64,000 bases of DNA from Pseudomonas sp. ADAK18 (GCF_012935695.1 NZ_CP052859.1:4443001-4507000); one strand, 5' to 3'; shown: positions 53,147 through 63,149, counted from the first letter of the stretch. A program made the numbers and translations. The notes: generated from the sequence alone by a model not told the origin.

Positions 53147-53914
53147 TTACTGGTACTGCTGGTACGGGTTGCCTTGGAACTCATTGTTCTGCTGAGGCGC
53201 TTGTTGCTGCCCAGGCTGCTGGTATTGCTGGCCAGGGATCGGACCGAGATTGACCTCTACGCGACGGTTTTGAGCGCGGCCATTGACGTCTGCGTTGCTG
53301 GCAATCGGGTTATCCGGACCGGCGCCGCGAGCACTCAGGTTGGTCGGGCTGACACCCTGGGATGTCAGGTACGTGGCAACGCTCTGCGCACGACGCTGGG
53401 ACAGGTCCATGTTGTGCTGGCGACTGCCGGTGCTGTCGGTGTAACCGACGATCTGGATGGTGTTCTGGTTGAACTGCTTGAGGGAGCCCGCCAGGTTATT
53501 CAGTGGCGAATAGAAACTGCTGGCGATGGCAGCCGAGTCTGTGGCGAAGGTGATATTGCCCGGCATGATCAACTTGATCGTATCGCCCTGACGCTGCACT
53601 TCAACACCGGTGTTGGCCATTTTGGCCCGCAACTCGGCTTCCTGCTTGTCGGCGTAGTAACCGTAGCCCGCCGCGCCAATACCAGCGACGGCAGCGCCAA
53701 TCAATGCGCCCTTGCCCCGGTTGTTATGGTCAATGGCCGCACCGGCCAAGGCACCCGCCAAAGCACCGAGCCCACCGTATTTGGCAGTTTTGCTCATACC
53801 TTGCGAGCCGCCGTCTGCCTGCCCTTGGCTACCGTCATAAGGGTTGGGCGAGGCACAGCCGGACAACAAAGCAACAGCCGTAGCAACAACAAGCAAACGA
53901 CGCGAAGTGAACAT
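53147..53914 (-). CDS. OmpA family lipoprotein with glycine zipper
   Basis: 255 residues from ATG at 53914 with AGGAG eight bases upstream; the frame runs on upstream without conserved sequence. Lipobox LLSGC, then a glycine-zipper segment (GGLGALAGALAGAAIDH and GALIGAAVAGIGAAGYGYY), then an OmpA C domain that binds peptidoglycan (FATDSAAIASSFYSPLNNLA, GYTDSTGSRQHNMDLSQRRA). The last 30 residues are a Gln/Pro/Asn tail (QQYQQPGQQQAPQQNN). YiaD/Pal-like outer membrane protein. About 250 bp upstream are non-coding. Confidence 0.9.
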   Translation of the reverse strand: MFTSRRLLVVATAVALLSGCASPNPYDGSQGQADGGSQGMSKTAKYGGLGALAGALAGAAIDHNNRGKGALIGAAVAGIGAAGYGYYADKQEAELRAKMANTGVEVQRQGDTIKLIMPGNITFATDSAAIASSFYSPLNNLAGSLKQFNQNTIQIVGYTDSTGSRQHNMDLSQRRAQSVATYLTSQGVSPTNLSARGAGPDNPIASNADVNGRAQNRRVEVNLGPIPGQQYQQPGQQQAPQQNNEFQGNPYQQYQ

Positions 53915-54164
53915 GAAGGAAGCTCCTACTTTTGCATTCTGTGATGCAGAGGACATTGGCAATGGGCCTGTGCCGACGTTGGAACACGACAAACGGTAAA
54001 AATTCCGTGTCCGATCAGGCCCACACAAAACTGATTCAACCGCATTACAACAGATGAACATGGTGAAACCCTAGCAGACACCTCCTGAATGGGAATTGTC
54101 ATTTTTGCTATAAATATCGTCAGATGGTCGTCACTTGGTGTCAGGAAAAATACCCTCCTGCCCT

Positions 54165-54806
54165 TCAAGCCCTGACAAAAGGGTTCTCGCGCATCTCATC
54201 TCCCAACCGCGTATCCGGACCATGACCGGTTACTACCGTCGCGCCCTCATCCAGCGTGTACAGCCGCTGCTTGATCGAACGCACAATGGTCGCCTGATCC
54301 CCGCCCCACAAATCGGTACGTCCCACGCCGCGCCGGAACAATGTGTCCCCGGCAATCAGCAATTTGGCGTCGGCAAACCAGAAACTCATCGACCCCGGCG
54401 TGTGGCCTGGTGTGTGCAAGGCCACCCCACAACCGCAGGCGAGTTCTTCTTCATCCTCCAACCAGCGGTCTGGAGACGGCACCGGGGTGTATGGCACACG
54501 GAACATCTGGCACTGCATTTCCAGGTTGTCCCAGAGAAATTGATCCTCCTTGTGCAAGTGCAACGTGGCGCCGGTCTTTTCCTTCAACTGGCCAGATGCC
54601 AGGAAGTGATCAAGGTGGGCATGGGTATGAATGATGCTCACCACTTTCAAGCCGAGCGCGTCCAGCCGTGCCAGGATCAGCTCATGATTGCCGCCCGGAT
54701 CGACCACGATGGCCTTTTTGCTGATGGGGTCGCCGATGATGGTGCAATTACACTGCAACGGGCCGACAGGGAAGGTTTCGCGAATCAGGGCAGGAGGCTG
54801 GGACAT
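54165..54806 (-). CDS. MBL-fold metallo-hydrolase, glyoxalase II-like (YcbL type)
   Basis: 213 residues from ATG at 54806 (one codon after a possible TTG). The metal site HTHAHLDHFLAS, then LHTPGHTPGSMSF, AGDTLFRRGVGRTDL and the final GHGPDTRLGDE give the full metallo-beta-lactamase-fold set for two metals. Length and GRTDLWGG match the YcbL / short glyoxalase II group without the substrate-binding C-terminal domain. It likely hydrolyses thioesters. It stands alone, 56 bp after the LuxR gene stop. Confidence 0.88.
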   Translation of the reverse strand: MSQPPALIRETFPVGPLQCNCTIIGDPISKKAIVVDPGGNHELILARLDALGLKVVSIIHTHAHLDHFLASGQLKEKTGATLHLHKEDQFLWDNLEMQCQMFRVPYTPVPSPDRWLEDEEELACGCGVALHTPGHTPGSMSFWFADAKLLIAGDTLFRRGVGRTDLWGGDQATIVRSIKQRLYTLDEGATVVTGHGPDTRLGDEMRENPFVRA

Positions 54807-54861
54807 CAAACGGGCTCGGTATGCTGTGATGGTGCCGATTCTGGCACAAAAAGCCCCGTAC

Positions 54862-57591
54862 CTACCCCAGCAACCCCATCTCCTGCGCCCGAGCTACCGC
54901 CTGGGTGCGGCGCTCCACCCCAAGCTTGCTGTTGATATGACTGGCGTGAGTCTTGACCGTATGCAACGAGATAAACAGCTGGTTGCTGATTTCCTGGTTC
55001 GAACAGCCCTGAGCGATCAAGTGCAGCACCGCCAGCTCGCGCACGCTCAAGGCTTCATGGGTAGGCGCAGTCTCGACACACGCCATGGCTGGCAAGAGTG
55101 CCAGCAGGCTTTGATTCAGCAGACCATGAGCGGCGCGGCCCAGTTGTTCCCGCGTCCAGTCGGGATAGCGTTCCAGTAGTCGCTCAAAAGGCTGCAACGC
55201 CCCACCCGCCGCGGCTTCAAGTGCCTGGGCAAACACTTGGCGCGCCTGAGGCTCCTGACCACTGTCCAGTAACAATTGCGTCTGCTGGGTCAACGCCATC
55301 AGCGCGATCATCTGCCGCCCACTGTTGTGGGCCTGTCGCGCCAGTTCTTCGAGCCGCTGCAGTGCAGCAGAGGGCTGATGACGAATGGCATCCAACGCGG
55401 CTTGTTGCAGTTCGATATGTTGCGCCAGGTGTGGGTGAAACTCCGGCGCGGCAGCCGCCTGCTCACCGTTATACGTTTGCCCCAGTCGTGTCAGCCAGGC
55501 GTCCGCCAAGTCTGTACGCCCCTGTGCCAGCCACAGCTCGCATTTGATCAGGGTAATCATCGCCAGGTAATAGATCGGCGGCACGTCCCAGATGTGCATC
55601 AAGCGCTCGGCTTCAGCCAATTCGGCAAACGCCAGAGGGAAATCCCCACGACGGCCTTCGAAGTTGGCGATCACGCAATGCCCAATCAAAACACTGATAT
55701 CCCGACAAGCGCGGGCCTCGCTCAAACCCGCACGCAAGCGGGCAATACCTGTTTCGGGCTGACAGCGCATCAACAACAAATAGCCCTCATATAGCGCGAG
55801 CCTGGCGCGTACTGCATACAACCGCTGGGGCGCTAACCCTTGCAAACGCTGCAAGCCCTGGCGGACTTCATCCAGGGAGCGCAGGATCTCACCCCGCGCC
55901 TGCAACACACGCGCGCGGTCGTAATGGGCCAGCGCCTCGAACAGCGGGTTGCCGACCCGCTGCGCCAACTCCAGCGAATCGCGGTTCAAGCCACGGGCAC
56001 GCCACAGGTCGGCATCGACAATCGCCAAATTAGACAGCGTGGACAAGCACATCAGCCGCTGGCCGTAGCGTTTCTGCGGCAGGCTCTCCAGCGCCTCGGT
56101 GCAATACAGCTGAGTCAATTCACGGTTGCCGCGTCCACGGGCAATGATCCCGCTGAGGGCCAGCCACTGGGCCAGCATCGACTTCTGGGCGGTGGCCGAC
56201 GGGGCCGGGAGAAAACGGCTGAGGTGACTGGACAACTCTTCCGCTGCATCCAGTTGGCAGGCCAAGCCCAGGGCCCAGCTATAGAGCACGATCAAGCGCG
56301 GCGTGCTGATCAACAGACTGTCGGGCAAGTCCATCTTCCAGCGCAGGAGCATGCCGACGTTTTGCTCGGCCAGCAGTTGCTCTTCCGAAAGGTTTTGCAC
56401 CAGGTTCGCCGCCACATCCAGATGGCCGGCGCGCAACGCCTGCTCCACCGCCTCATCGATCAGGCCCTGGGCATTGAACCAGCGGCAAGCCCGCAGATGC
56501 AGGCTGGCAATCGGCAATACGGCGTTAGCCGCACGCCGGGTACGCAGCAAGTCGGAAAACAGATGGTGATAACGGAACCAGTGACCCTGCTCGTCCAGCG
56601 GCACCAGAAAGACCTGGTGAGCTTGCAGATAACGCAGGATCTCTGCGCTGTCGTGAGCTTCGCGCACGGCGTCGCACAGTTCGCTGCAAAAGCGTTCCTG
56701 AGGCGCGGTGTCGTAAAGAAATGAATGCACTTGCGCAGGCAAGCAGTCGATCACCTCCTCCAGCAAGTAGTCGCGGATCAGTCCCTCCCCGCCGTGCAAA
56801 CCTTGGGGCAAGGCGCCGTCGTTGCCGGCTTCAGAAGCGGCCAACAACCAGAAACGCAGGCCGGCAACCCAACCTTCGCTGCGGCGAATCAGGTTATCCA
56901 GGGCCTCGCCGCGCAATGAACTGCTGTGGCGATCGAGCAAGGCCAGAGATTCATCGTTGGTCAGCCGCAGGTCCTGCTCCTGCAACTCCAGCAAGTGCCG
57001 GGACAGTCGCAACCGCGCCAGGTGCCAATCGGGACGCTGGCGGCTGGTCACCATCACCAACAGCCCGTCAGGCAGATGGTTGAGGAAAAACTGCAGGCAA
57101 CGGTCGAGTACCGGGCCCTGGACCAGATGATAGTCATCCAGCACCAGCAGCAAGGGCGCGCGGGTGGAAAGGTGCACCGTCAACTCATCAAGCAGCCCGT
57201 CGAGCCACTCTTCAAACGCGAACGGCTGATGCCGCTGACGCATTTTCAGCAGACCCAACGACTGGGCGCCGATTTGAGGGAAATATTGTTGCAGGCCATC
57301 GAGCAGACGCTCGAGAAAACGCCCCGGATCGTTGTCCCTGGGGCTCAAGCCCAACCACAGACTTTGCCAGTGGGCCGGCAGGCTTTGGCAGAACTCCACC
57401 GCTAACGAACTCTTGCCGAAGCCCGCCGGCGCGCTGACCAACAACAAACGCCCACCCAACCCTTCGCTCAGGCGTTCGCACAGGCGTGGTCGCAGCACGT
57501 AGCCGTCAGGCAGCGGGGGTCGATAGAAGCGACCTTCCAGGGTGGGGATCACCGCACTGGCAGGCCCTTGGATTCGGGACAGATCAGTCAT
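54862..57591 (-). CDS. large LuxR-family regulator, MalT type
   Basis: 909 residues from ATG at 57591; conserved sequence begins soon after (LEGRFYRPPLPDGYVLRPRL), and two earlier starts (57624, 57708) add residues with no clear ribosome site. An ATPase domain holds Walker A SAPAGFGKSSLAVEF and Walker B LLLVLDDYHLV; a long helical TPR-like sensor follows; the C-terminal helix-turn-helix is SVRELAVLHLIAQGCSNQEI...SLHTVKTHASHINSKLGV. It probably binds an inducer, oligomerises with ATP and activates the DUF1329/DUF1302 genes encoded just upstream. Confidence 0.9.
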   Translation of the reverse strand: MTDLSRIQGPASAVIPTLEGRFYRPPLPDGYVLRPRLCERLSEGLGGRLLLVSAPAGFGKSSLAVEFCQSLPAHWQSLWLGLSPRDNDPGRFLERLLDGLQQYFPQIGAQSLGLLKMRQRHQPFAFEEWLDGLLDELTVHLSTRAPLLLVLDDYHLVQGPVLDRCLQFFLNHLPDGLLVMVTSRQRPDWHLARLRLSRHLLELQEQDLRLTNDESLALLDRHSSSLRGEALDNLIRRSEGWVAGLRFWLLAASEAGNDGALPQGLHGGEGLIRDYLLEEVIDCLPAQVHSFLYDTAPQERFCSELCDAVREAHDSAEILRYLQAHQVFLVPLDEQGHWFRYHHLFSDLLRTRRAANAVLPIASLHLRACRWFNAQGLIDEAVEQALRAGHLDVAANLVQNLSEEQLLAEQNVGMLLRWKMDLPDSLLISTPRLIVLYSWALGLACQLDAAEELSSHLSRFLPAPSATAQKSMLAQWLALSGIIARGRGNRELTQLYCTEALESLPQKRYGQRLMCLSTLSNLAIVDADLWRARGLNRDSLELAQRVGNPLFEALAHYDRARVLQARGEILRSLDEVRQGLQRLQGLAPQRLYAVRARLALYEGYLLLMRCQPETGIARLRAGLSEARACRDISVLIGHCVIANFEGRRGDFPLAFAELAEAERLMHIWDVPPIYYLAMITLIKCELWLAQGRTDLADAWLTRLGQTYNGEQAAAAPEFHPHLAQHIELQQAALDAIRHQPSAALQRLEELARQAHNSGRQMIALMALTQQTQLLLDSGQEPQARQVFAQALEAAAGGALQPFERLLERYPDWTREQLGRAAHGLLNQSLLALLPAMACVETAPTHEALSVRELAVLHLIAQGCSNQEISNQLFISLHTVKTHASHINSKLGVERRTQAVARAQEMGLLG

Positions 57592-57765
57592 CGCCGGGCT
57601 CTTGTAGAAGGCTGTTGTCGGCATTGCAGATGTCCGCAGACTAGCGGTAAAAGCGGCAGCTTTGTAGATCTTTGCAACAATTGTCTGAAAAAGACTACAA
57701 CAAAACATAACCGGGAGTTTCCATTACCCGGCTGGAGTCGATATTGCAGAAACCACAAATAAAAT

Positions 57766-57852
57766 GTGGGAGCCGGGCTTGCCCGCGATACAGGCACCTC
57801 GGTGTGTCAGATACACCGAAGTGATGCTATCGCGAGCAAGCCCGGCTCCCAC
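57766..57852. repeat. REPIN, GTGGGAGCCGGGC type
   Basis: Inverted arms GTGGGAGCCGGGCTTGC... (57766-57790) and its near complement (57828-57852), one mismatch, around 37 bp that contain TATCnnnn-like short hairpins. It sits between the DUF1329 and LuxR genes, 30 bp from the DUF1329 stop. Confidence 0.83.
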
Positions 57853-57882
57853 ACCCGAGGATGCGGCCTCTGTTACAGCAGG

Positions 57883-59247
57883 TTAGCGAACACCATCCTG
57901 ACGCAGGGCGGCCGGGGTGAAGTCGCTGGTGGTGGCGGTGAAGCCGAAGTCATAGGCCTGTTTCTCTTCGTTCTTCATGCCCAGTGCCAGGTAACGGCCG
58001 GACTGCAGGTCGTAGAGGGTTTCCAGGGCATACCACGGCACTTGCTTGTCGTAGTAGTTCTCGGCATGAGCTTCCGCCACGCGCCACAGTTGGCCACGAC
58101 CGTCGTAGTGGTCGATCACTGCTGCCTGCCAAGTATCTTCGTCGATGAAGAAGTCACGCTTGGCGTAGATGTGACGCTGGCCTTCCTTCAAGGTGGCGAC
58201 CACATGCCAGACCCGACGCAGCTCGTAGCGAGCCAGGTCCTGGTTGATGTGGCCGGCCTTGATGATGTCGACGTACTTGAGCTTCGGATCGTCGAGCTTG
58301 TAGCTGTTTTCGGCGATGTAGATTTCCTTCTTGCCTTCCAGTTTCCAGTCGTAGCGATCCGGTGCGCCGTTGTACATATCGAGGTTGTCGGAGGTGCGCA
58401 GGCCATCGGCGGCGGTACCCGGGCCGTCATAGGACACTTGCGGCGCCCGACGCACACGGCGCTGGCCGGCGTTGTAGACCCACGCAGAACGCGGTTCCTT
58501 CACCTGGTCCAGGGTTTCGTGCACCAGCAGCACACCACCGGCCAGACGTGCCGGCGCGGTCACTTGCTGCTTGAAGTAGAACAGGATGTTGCCCGGGTTT
58601 TTCGGGTCGTAGTCTTTCATCTTGTCGCGGAACACAAACTGGTCGCGGAAGTACACCAGGCTGAACGAGCCGTTGGTTTGCGGCGTGGCCTGGGTCACCA
58701 GACGGGTCACGCTGCCACCACGATAGCGGGTGATGTGGTTCCAGATGACTTCGACGCCGCTTTTCGGAATCGGGAACGGCACGGCAGTTTCGAAGTTTTC
58801 CAGGCCGTTGCCGCCGGACACCAGATTGGTGTTGGTGGCGTTTTTCTTGATGGCAGCGAACACATCAGCCGGCACGGTGGCGCCGCGATGGGTCGGATAG
58901 ACCGGCATCTTGAAGGTTTCCGGGTAGCGCTTGAACATCGCGTACTGCCCCGGGGCCAGCTTGTCTTTGTACTGCTCGACGTTCTGCGCAGTGATGGTGA
59001 ACTGCGGCTGCTCACTGGCGTATGGATTAGCCAGGAAGCCCCGCGCGTCCACGGCGCCAGCGTTGGTTGACAGCGGTGACCATTTAGGGATGGTGCCGGC
59101 CGCGTTACCGGCCATTTCCGCGCCCATCGGGGTCAGGGTCGTGCCCAGCTTTGACGCTTCATCCGCCGATACGGCCGCCATGACGTTGGAGGCCATGATC
59201 GACAGCCCAAGCACACCTACGTGCAACAGACTTTTAGTTATTTTCAT
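57883..59247 (-). CDS. DUF1329 protein, periplasmic or outer-membrane lipid-binding type
   Basis: 454 residues. Signal peptide at about residues 1-24 (LLHVGVLGLSIMASNVMA). The chain contains LTPMGAEMAGNAAGTIPKW and the LolA/LolB-like body (YDWKLEGKKEIYIAENSYKL, ELRRVWHVVATLKEGQRHIY, YAKRDFFIDEDTW) of DUF1329. These proteins nearly always pair with DUF1302 barrels and are thought to handle hydrophobic substrates at the outer membrane. It starts 28 bp after the DUF1302 gene. Confidence 0.88.
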   Translation of the reverse strand: MKITKSLLHVGVLGLSIMASNVMAAVSADEASKLGTTLTPMGAEMAGNAAGTIPKWSPLSTNAGAVDARGFLANPYASEQPQFTITAQNVEQYKDKLAPGQYAMFKRYPETFKMPVYPTHRGATVPADVFAAIKKNATNTNLVSGGNGLENFETAVPFPIPKSGVEVIWNHITRYRGGSVTRLVTQATPQTNGSFSLVYFRDQFVFRDKMKDYDPKNPGNILFYFKQQVTAPARLAGGVLLVHETLDQVKEPRSAWVYNAGQRRVRRAPQVSYDGPGTAADGLRTSDNLDMYNGAPDRYDWKLEGKKEIYIAENSYKLDDPKLKYVDIIKAGHINQDLARYELRRVWHVVATLKEGQRHIYAKRDFFIDEDTWQAAVIDHYDGRGQLWRVAEAHAENYYDKQVPWYALETLYDLQSGRYLALGMKNEEKQAYDFGFTATTSDFTPAALRQDGVR

Positions 59248-59274
59248 ATTCTGGTCTTCCTGAAATGCATGTGC

Positions 59275-61134
59275 TTAGAAGTTCACGCCGACACTAAGGG
59301 CTACGAAATCGCGGTCATCCACTGTGCTGAATTTGCCACCAAAGAAGTTGGTGTAGTTCAGGCTGGCGGTGTAGGTGTTCTGGTATTCGGCATCCACACC
59401 CAGGCTGACTGCCTTGCGGCCTTCTTCGAAGTTACCGCCAGGGCCTGGCGAGTAACCTTTCACGTCATGGGACCAAGCCACGTTGGGCTTGAGGTTGACG
59501 CCGGCAAACACATCCGGGTATTCCCAGATCGCCCTGGCGCGATAGCCCCAGGAGGTCGCGGTGGTGTAACCGTCGTTGTTGCAGTTGGTGTTCAGGCCTG
59601 CGGCATTGGGCAGGCCGGCGCCGTTGGCCGTCGAGTTATTGAGGGCGGCACAGAATCCACCCGGCAGAGTGCCAGGGCCAAAGACCGGGTCGCGGCCATA
59701 ACGCGCCTCGTTTTTGCTTTCCAGTCCGCCGACGTGAGTAATACCAATTTCACCGACCGTGGTCAGGCGGCTGGCGCCCATGACCTGATCGAAGAAGTGT
59801 GTAAACGTCGTCTGGAACTGAGTGATTTCCTTGCGGTTGTAACCATGCAGATCCTGGCCCGGAGAGCCTTTCAATACCGAAGCGTTGCCATAACCCGGAA
59901 TTGGCGTGACGCCCGCGTAGAGGATGTCGGTGGTACTCAGTTGTACCGGCGCGTTTGGCCGATAGCTCAACTCACCACTCCAGGCGGTGCCGGTAGGCAG
60001 CGTGGTGGAGAAGCTCAAACCGTACAGGCGGATATCTTCCGGGTACTCGACGAAGTAATTGGAGCTGCCTGCCACAATCAACGGTCGCAGTGCAGCCAAA
60101 GGCCCCAGAGGCCGGGTGTAAGCCGAGCTAGGTGCGCCTTGGGCACTGAAGATCGGTGCACGGCTGTGGTAGTTCATGAAGTACGCGCCGAACTCGGTAT
60201 CCAACGGTTCGAAGTTGTAGTGCATGGCCACACCGAACTGGCCGCTGTCCCGCGCATCACGGTCCGGGCCACGACGCACCAGAACCCCTTCGTCGTTCAC
60301 ATTCACACCCAGGGCATTGAGGGTCGGCATTGCAGCACCCGGAATGGTGGAGCGCTTGTTCAAGACCCGCAGGTTGTTGCTGCAGCCATCGGCAATAACG
60401 TCAGGCTGGGAGAAGAACGTACCGCAGTTATCCACTACGGTCTGGTCCCACTCCAACTGGTAGAACGCTTCTGCCGACAAGTTATCGGTCAGGGTCTGCG
60501 ACACATAGAACATGTTGACCGGAATCAAGCCTTCCTTGATTTCAGCCCCCGGACGACGGAACGCGGACACATCGATCGGGTTGATGGAGTTGATGCCGCC
60601 GCCGATGAAGGTACTTTCACCCCAGCTCACGACTTGCTTACCGAACCGCACGTTACCCGGCTGATCGGCAATGGAATAGTTGTGGTAAACGAAGGCATCG
60701 AGAATCTGCCCGCCGGAGGACTTGGCGCCCTCTTTGCGGTTGCTGTTGCTGACGTTCTTGAATTCCAGGTCTTCGTCTTGCAACTTGAAGTCATACCAGT
60801 ACTTGCCACGCACAAACACACCGGTATCGCCATACTTCAGTTCAAGATCGTGAATGCCTTTGAAGATCTTTGAAAAGGTCTGCCCGGCCTTGAAGTTCAA
60901 ATGGCCGTCGTCGGAAGTCTGCGACAACCCTTTGCCGCCGTTGTTGGCACCGATCAGGTCCTTGTTGGGATTCTGAGTTGACCAACTGGCTCCCAGCGAC
61001 AGGGACGAATCGAAGCTGCCTTCGATTTCACCAATGTTAAAACTGACGCCGAATGCCGGCCCGGCGAGCGTAGAAGCAAGACCGACGGCCAGGGGCAGTT
61101 TCGCCCGGCGCCAGAACTGGTTTACTGAGGTCAT
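59275..61134 (-). CDS. DUF1302 outer membrane beta-barrel protein
   Basis: 619 residues from ATG at 61134; the longer reading lacks a signal peptide at its start. Signal at about residues 1-29 (LPLAVGLASTLAGPAFG), then the mature start VSFNIGEIEGSFDSSLSLGA that marks DUF1302. Repeating amphipathic strands follow and the end is FFGGKFSTVDDRDFVALSVGVNF, with terminal Phe as barrels need. A likely channel for hydrophobic compounds such as fatty acids, terpenes or sterols; this is inferred from its family and neighbours. Confidence 0.88.
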   Translation of the reverse strand: MTSVNQFWRRAKLPLAVGLASTLAGPAFGVSFNIGEIEGSFDSSLSLGASWSTQNPNKDLIGANNGGKGLSQTSDDGHLNFKAGQTFSKIFKGIHDLELKYGDTGVFVRGKYWYDFKLQDEDLEFKNVSNSNRKEGAKSSGGQILDAFVYHNYSIADQPGNVRFGKQVVSWGESTFIGGGINSINPIDVSAFRRPGAEIKEGLIPVNMFYVSQTLTDNLSAEAFYQLEWDQTVVDNCGTFFSQPDVIADGCSNNLRVLNKRSTIPGAAMPTLNALGVNVNDEGVLVRRGPDRDARDSGQFGVAMHYNFEPLDTEFGAYFMNYHSRAPIFSAQGAPSSAYTRPLGPLAALRPLIVAGSSNYFVEYPEDIRLYGLSFSTTLPTGTAWSGELSYRPNAPVQLSTTDILYAGVTPIPGYGNASVLKGSPGQDLHGYNRKEITQFQTTFTHFFDQVMGASRLTTVGEIGITHVGGLESKNEARYGRDPVFGPGTLPGGFCAALNNSTANGAGLPNAAGLNTNCNNDGYTTATSWGYRARAIWEYPDVFAGVNLKPNVAWSHDVKGYSPGPGGNFEEGRKAVSLGVDAEYQNTYTASLNYTNFFGGKFSTVDDRDFVALSVGVNF

Positions 61135-61466
61135 CGACGCTACTCCATGTGCATTATTGTTATGGCAGTGAGCTTCTTCCTGGACGCTTGTAACGGCGGG
61201 AATACAACGATTCCAATGCCGGGCGACAACCGAACCTGCGCAGGTCCGCCGCACCGCATCCGTGAAAACTCTGGGATGGACTATAGCCAGCGGGGGGTAC
61301 CGCTTGATCCCTCTAAAGTGTGATTTGCATCACCAACCCGTCTGCCACAGTCGTTTCGCCATACCAGCGAGCGCCGGCGCGGCAAGGATGGCTGAAAATT
61401 TCGAATAAACAAGTTGAAGGCTTGTGTTAGAGCGTCGCCGTGCCCGCGAAGGCACGGCGAAATACC
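61135..61466. other. 332-bp gap upstream of DUF1302: candidate activator region
   Basis: On the minus strand TATAGT (61285-61280) could be the -10 of the DUF1302 promoter. No consensus -35 is present; the region carries AGCGG-N6-CCGCT (61289-61304) with a run of C, which would suit an activator-dependent promoter. At 61436-61459 CGCCGTGCC/GGCACGGCG forms a hairpin just past the ligase gene, a weak terminator without a T run. Confidence 0.45.
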
Positions 61467-63149
61467 TCAGAGGGTAGAAAGGAAGGTGCTGTTGTTGGCC
61501 TGCCATTCAATGATGTCGACACGGATACGTTTTTTGTCGAGTTTTCCGACACTGGTCTTGGGAATTTCAGTAACAACGGCAATCTGGCTCGGAATCGCCC
61601 ACTTGCTTAGATGGCCCAGTTCGACAAAAGGCTTGAGGTGCTCCTTGAGTTCCTTGGCCCCTATCACATGGCCATCACGCACCACCAGCAAGGCAAACGG
61701 GCGCTCGCCCCACTGCGGGTCGGCAATCCCCACCACCGCTACTTCGCGTACCGCCGGGTGACGGCTGACCAGGTCTTCAAGGGCCAGGGAAGAGATCCAC
61801 TCGCCGCCCGTCTTGATCACATCCTTGATGCGGTCACGAATATCGATTACGCCAAAGGCATCGAGCGTCGCCACATCACCCGTGTGCATCCAGCCACCGG
61901 CCCACAGCTCGGCACCCTTTTGCGGTTCGTTGAAATAACCTTCGCTGAGCCATGGAGCACGCAGCACCAGCTCGCCCTGGGACTCACCGTCGGCGGGCAG
62001 GAAATTACCGTCAGCATCGATGATTGCCGCTTCCACCAACGGCCCGGGCACGCCGGCCTTGATGCGGTAGGTAGTGCGCTCGTCTTCGCTGCCGGCCATC
62101 AACTCTTCGTTGAGGTGAGCACAGGACACCAACGGGCCGGTCTCGGACATGCCGTAGGCGGCGGTCAGTTGAATACCCCGCGCCTTGGACGCCTCGTACA
62201 ACGAACGATTGAGCGCGCTGCCGCCAATGACGATTTTCCAGCCACCGAAATCGACACCCTGGCCAGCCTTGGCGTTGAGCACCATTTGCAGGATGGTCGG
62301 CACGCAATGGGAGAACGTGACCTTCTCCTTGCGCCACAACTCCACCAGGTATTCAGGATCGTAGCGGCCGGGGTAGACCTGTTTCAGACCAAGCATCGTG
62401 GCCACATACGGCAAGCCCCAGGCATGCACGTGGAACATCGGCGTGATGGGCATGTAGACGTCGTTGGTGCCCAGCAGGCGCACGCTGTCGACACTGCCCA
62501 TGATGGTCGCCACGCCCATGGTGTGCAGCACCAGTTGACGATGGGTGAAGTACACACCCTTGGGGTTGCCGGTGGTGCCGGTGGTGTAGAAGGTGGTGGC
62601 CACCGAATGTTCGTCAAAATCCTGGAAATCGTACTTGGGACTGGCCGCCGCCAGCAGGCTTTCGTATTCGCCCACCAGGTTTGGCAGCTCGGCGGTTTTT
62701 TCCTCACCGTCGGTCAGCAGCAGGGTTTTGTCGACGGTGGTCAGGTGCCCGGCGATGGCTTGATACAGCCCCACGAACTCGCTGTTGACCAGCACGAAGC
62801 GGTCCTCAGCGTGGTTCATGGTGTAGAGAATCTGTTCCGGCGACAGGCGCACGTTGATGGTGTGGATCACCGCGCCGATCATCGGGATGGCGAACATGCA
62901 TTCCAGGTAGCGGTGACTGTCCCAGTCCATCACCGCGACGGTGTCACCGGCCTTGACGCCGGCAGCCGTCAGCACGTTGGCCAGGCGGGCCACACGTTCG
63001 ATCAGGGTTGGGTAGGTGTAACGCAGTTTGTCGCGGTAAACGATTTCCCGGGTCTTCTCGTAGCGGGTACCGGACATCAACAGGCGTTTGATCAACAACG
63101 GGTACTGGTAGGCGCCTTCGGCGGGCGGGATAACACGAGTCTGCAACAT
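61467..63149 (-). CDS. AMP-forming acyl-CoA ligase (AlkK-like, medium/long chain)
   Basis: 560 residues. ANL-superfamily enzyme that activates carboxylic acids to CoA thioesters. P-loop TTGTTGNPKGVYFTHRQ; AYGMSETGPLVSC; the hinge region DVATLDAFGVIDIRDRIKDV and IKTGGEWISSLALEDL; and the C-terminal catalytic Lys in PKTSVGKLDKKRIR. The sequence HTINVRLSPEQILYTMNHAEDRFV resembles AlkK, a medium-chain fatty acid ligase. Upstream of the DUF1302/DUF1329 pair and transcribed the same way, so it may activate what that pair brings in. Confidence 0.9.
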   Translation of the reverse strand: MLQTRVIPPAEGAYQYPLLIKRLLMSGTRYEKTREIVYRDKLRYTYPTLIERVARLANVLTAAGVKAGDTVAVMDWDSHRYLECMFAIPMIGAVIHTINVRLSPEQILYTMNHAEDRFVLVNSEFVGLYQAIAGHLTTVDKTLLLTDGEEKTAELPNLVGEYESLLAAASPKYDFQDFDEHSVATTFYTTGTTGNPKGVYFTHRQLVLHTMGVATIMGSVDSVRLLGTNDVYMPITPMFHVHAWGLPYVATMLGLKQVYPGRYDPEYLVELWRKEKVTFSHCVPTILQMVLNAKAGQGVDFGGWKIVIGGSALNRSLYEASKARGIQLTAAYGMSETGPLVSCAHLNEELMAGSEDERTTYRIKAGVPGPLVEAAIIDADGNFLPADGESQGELVLRAPWLSEGYFNEPQKGAELWAGGWMHTGDVATLDAFGVIDIRDRIKDVIKTGGEWISSLALEDLVSRHPAVREVAVVGIADPQWGERPFALLVVRDGHVIGAKELKEHLKPFVELGHLSKWAIPSQIAVVTEIPKTSVGKLDKKRIRVDIIEWQANNSTFLSTL

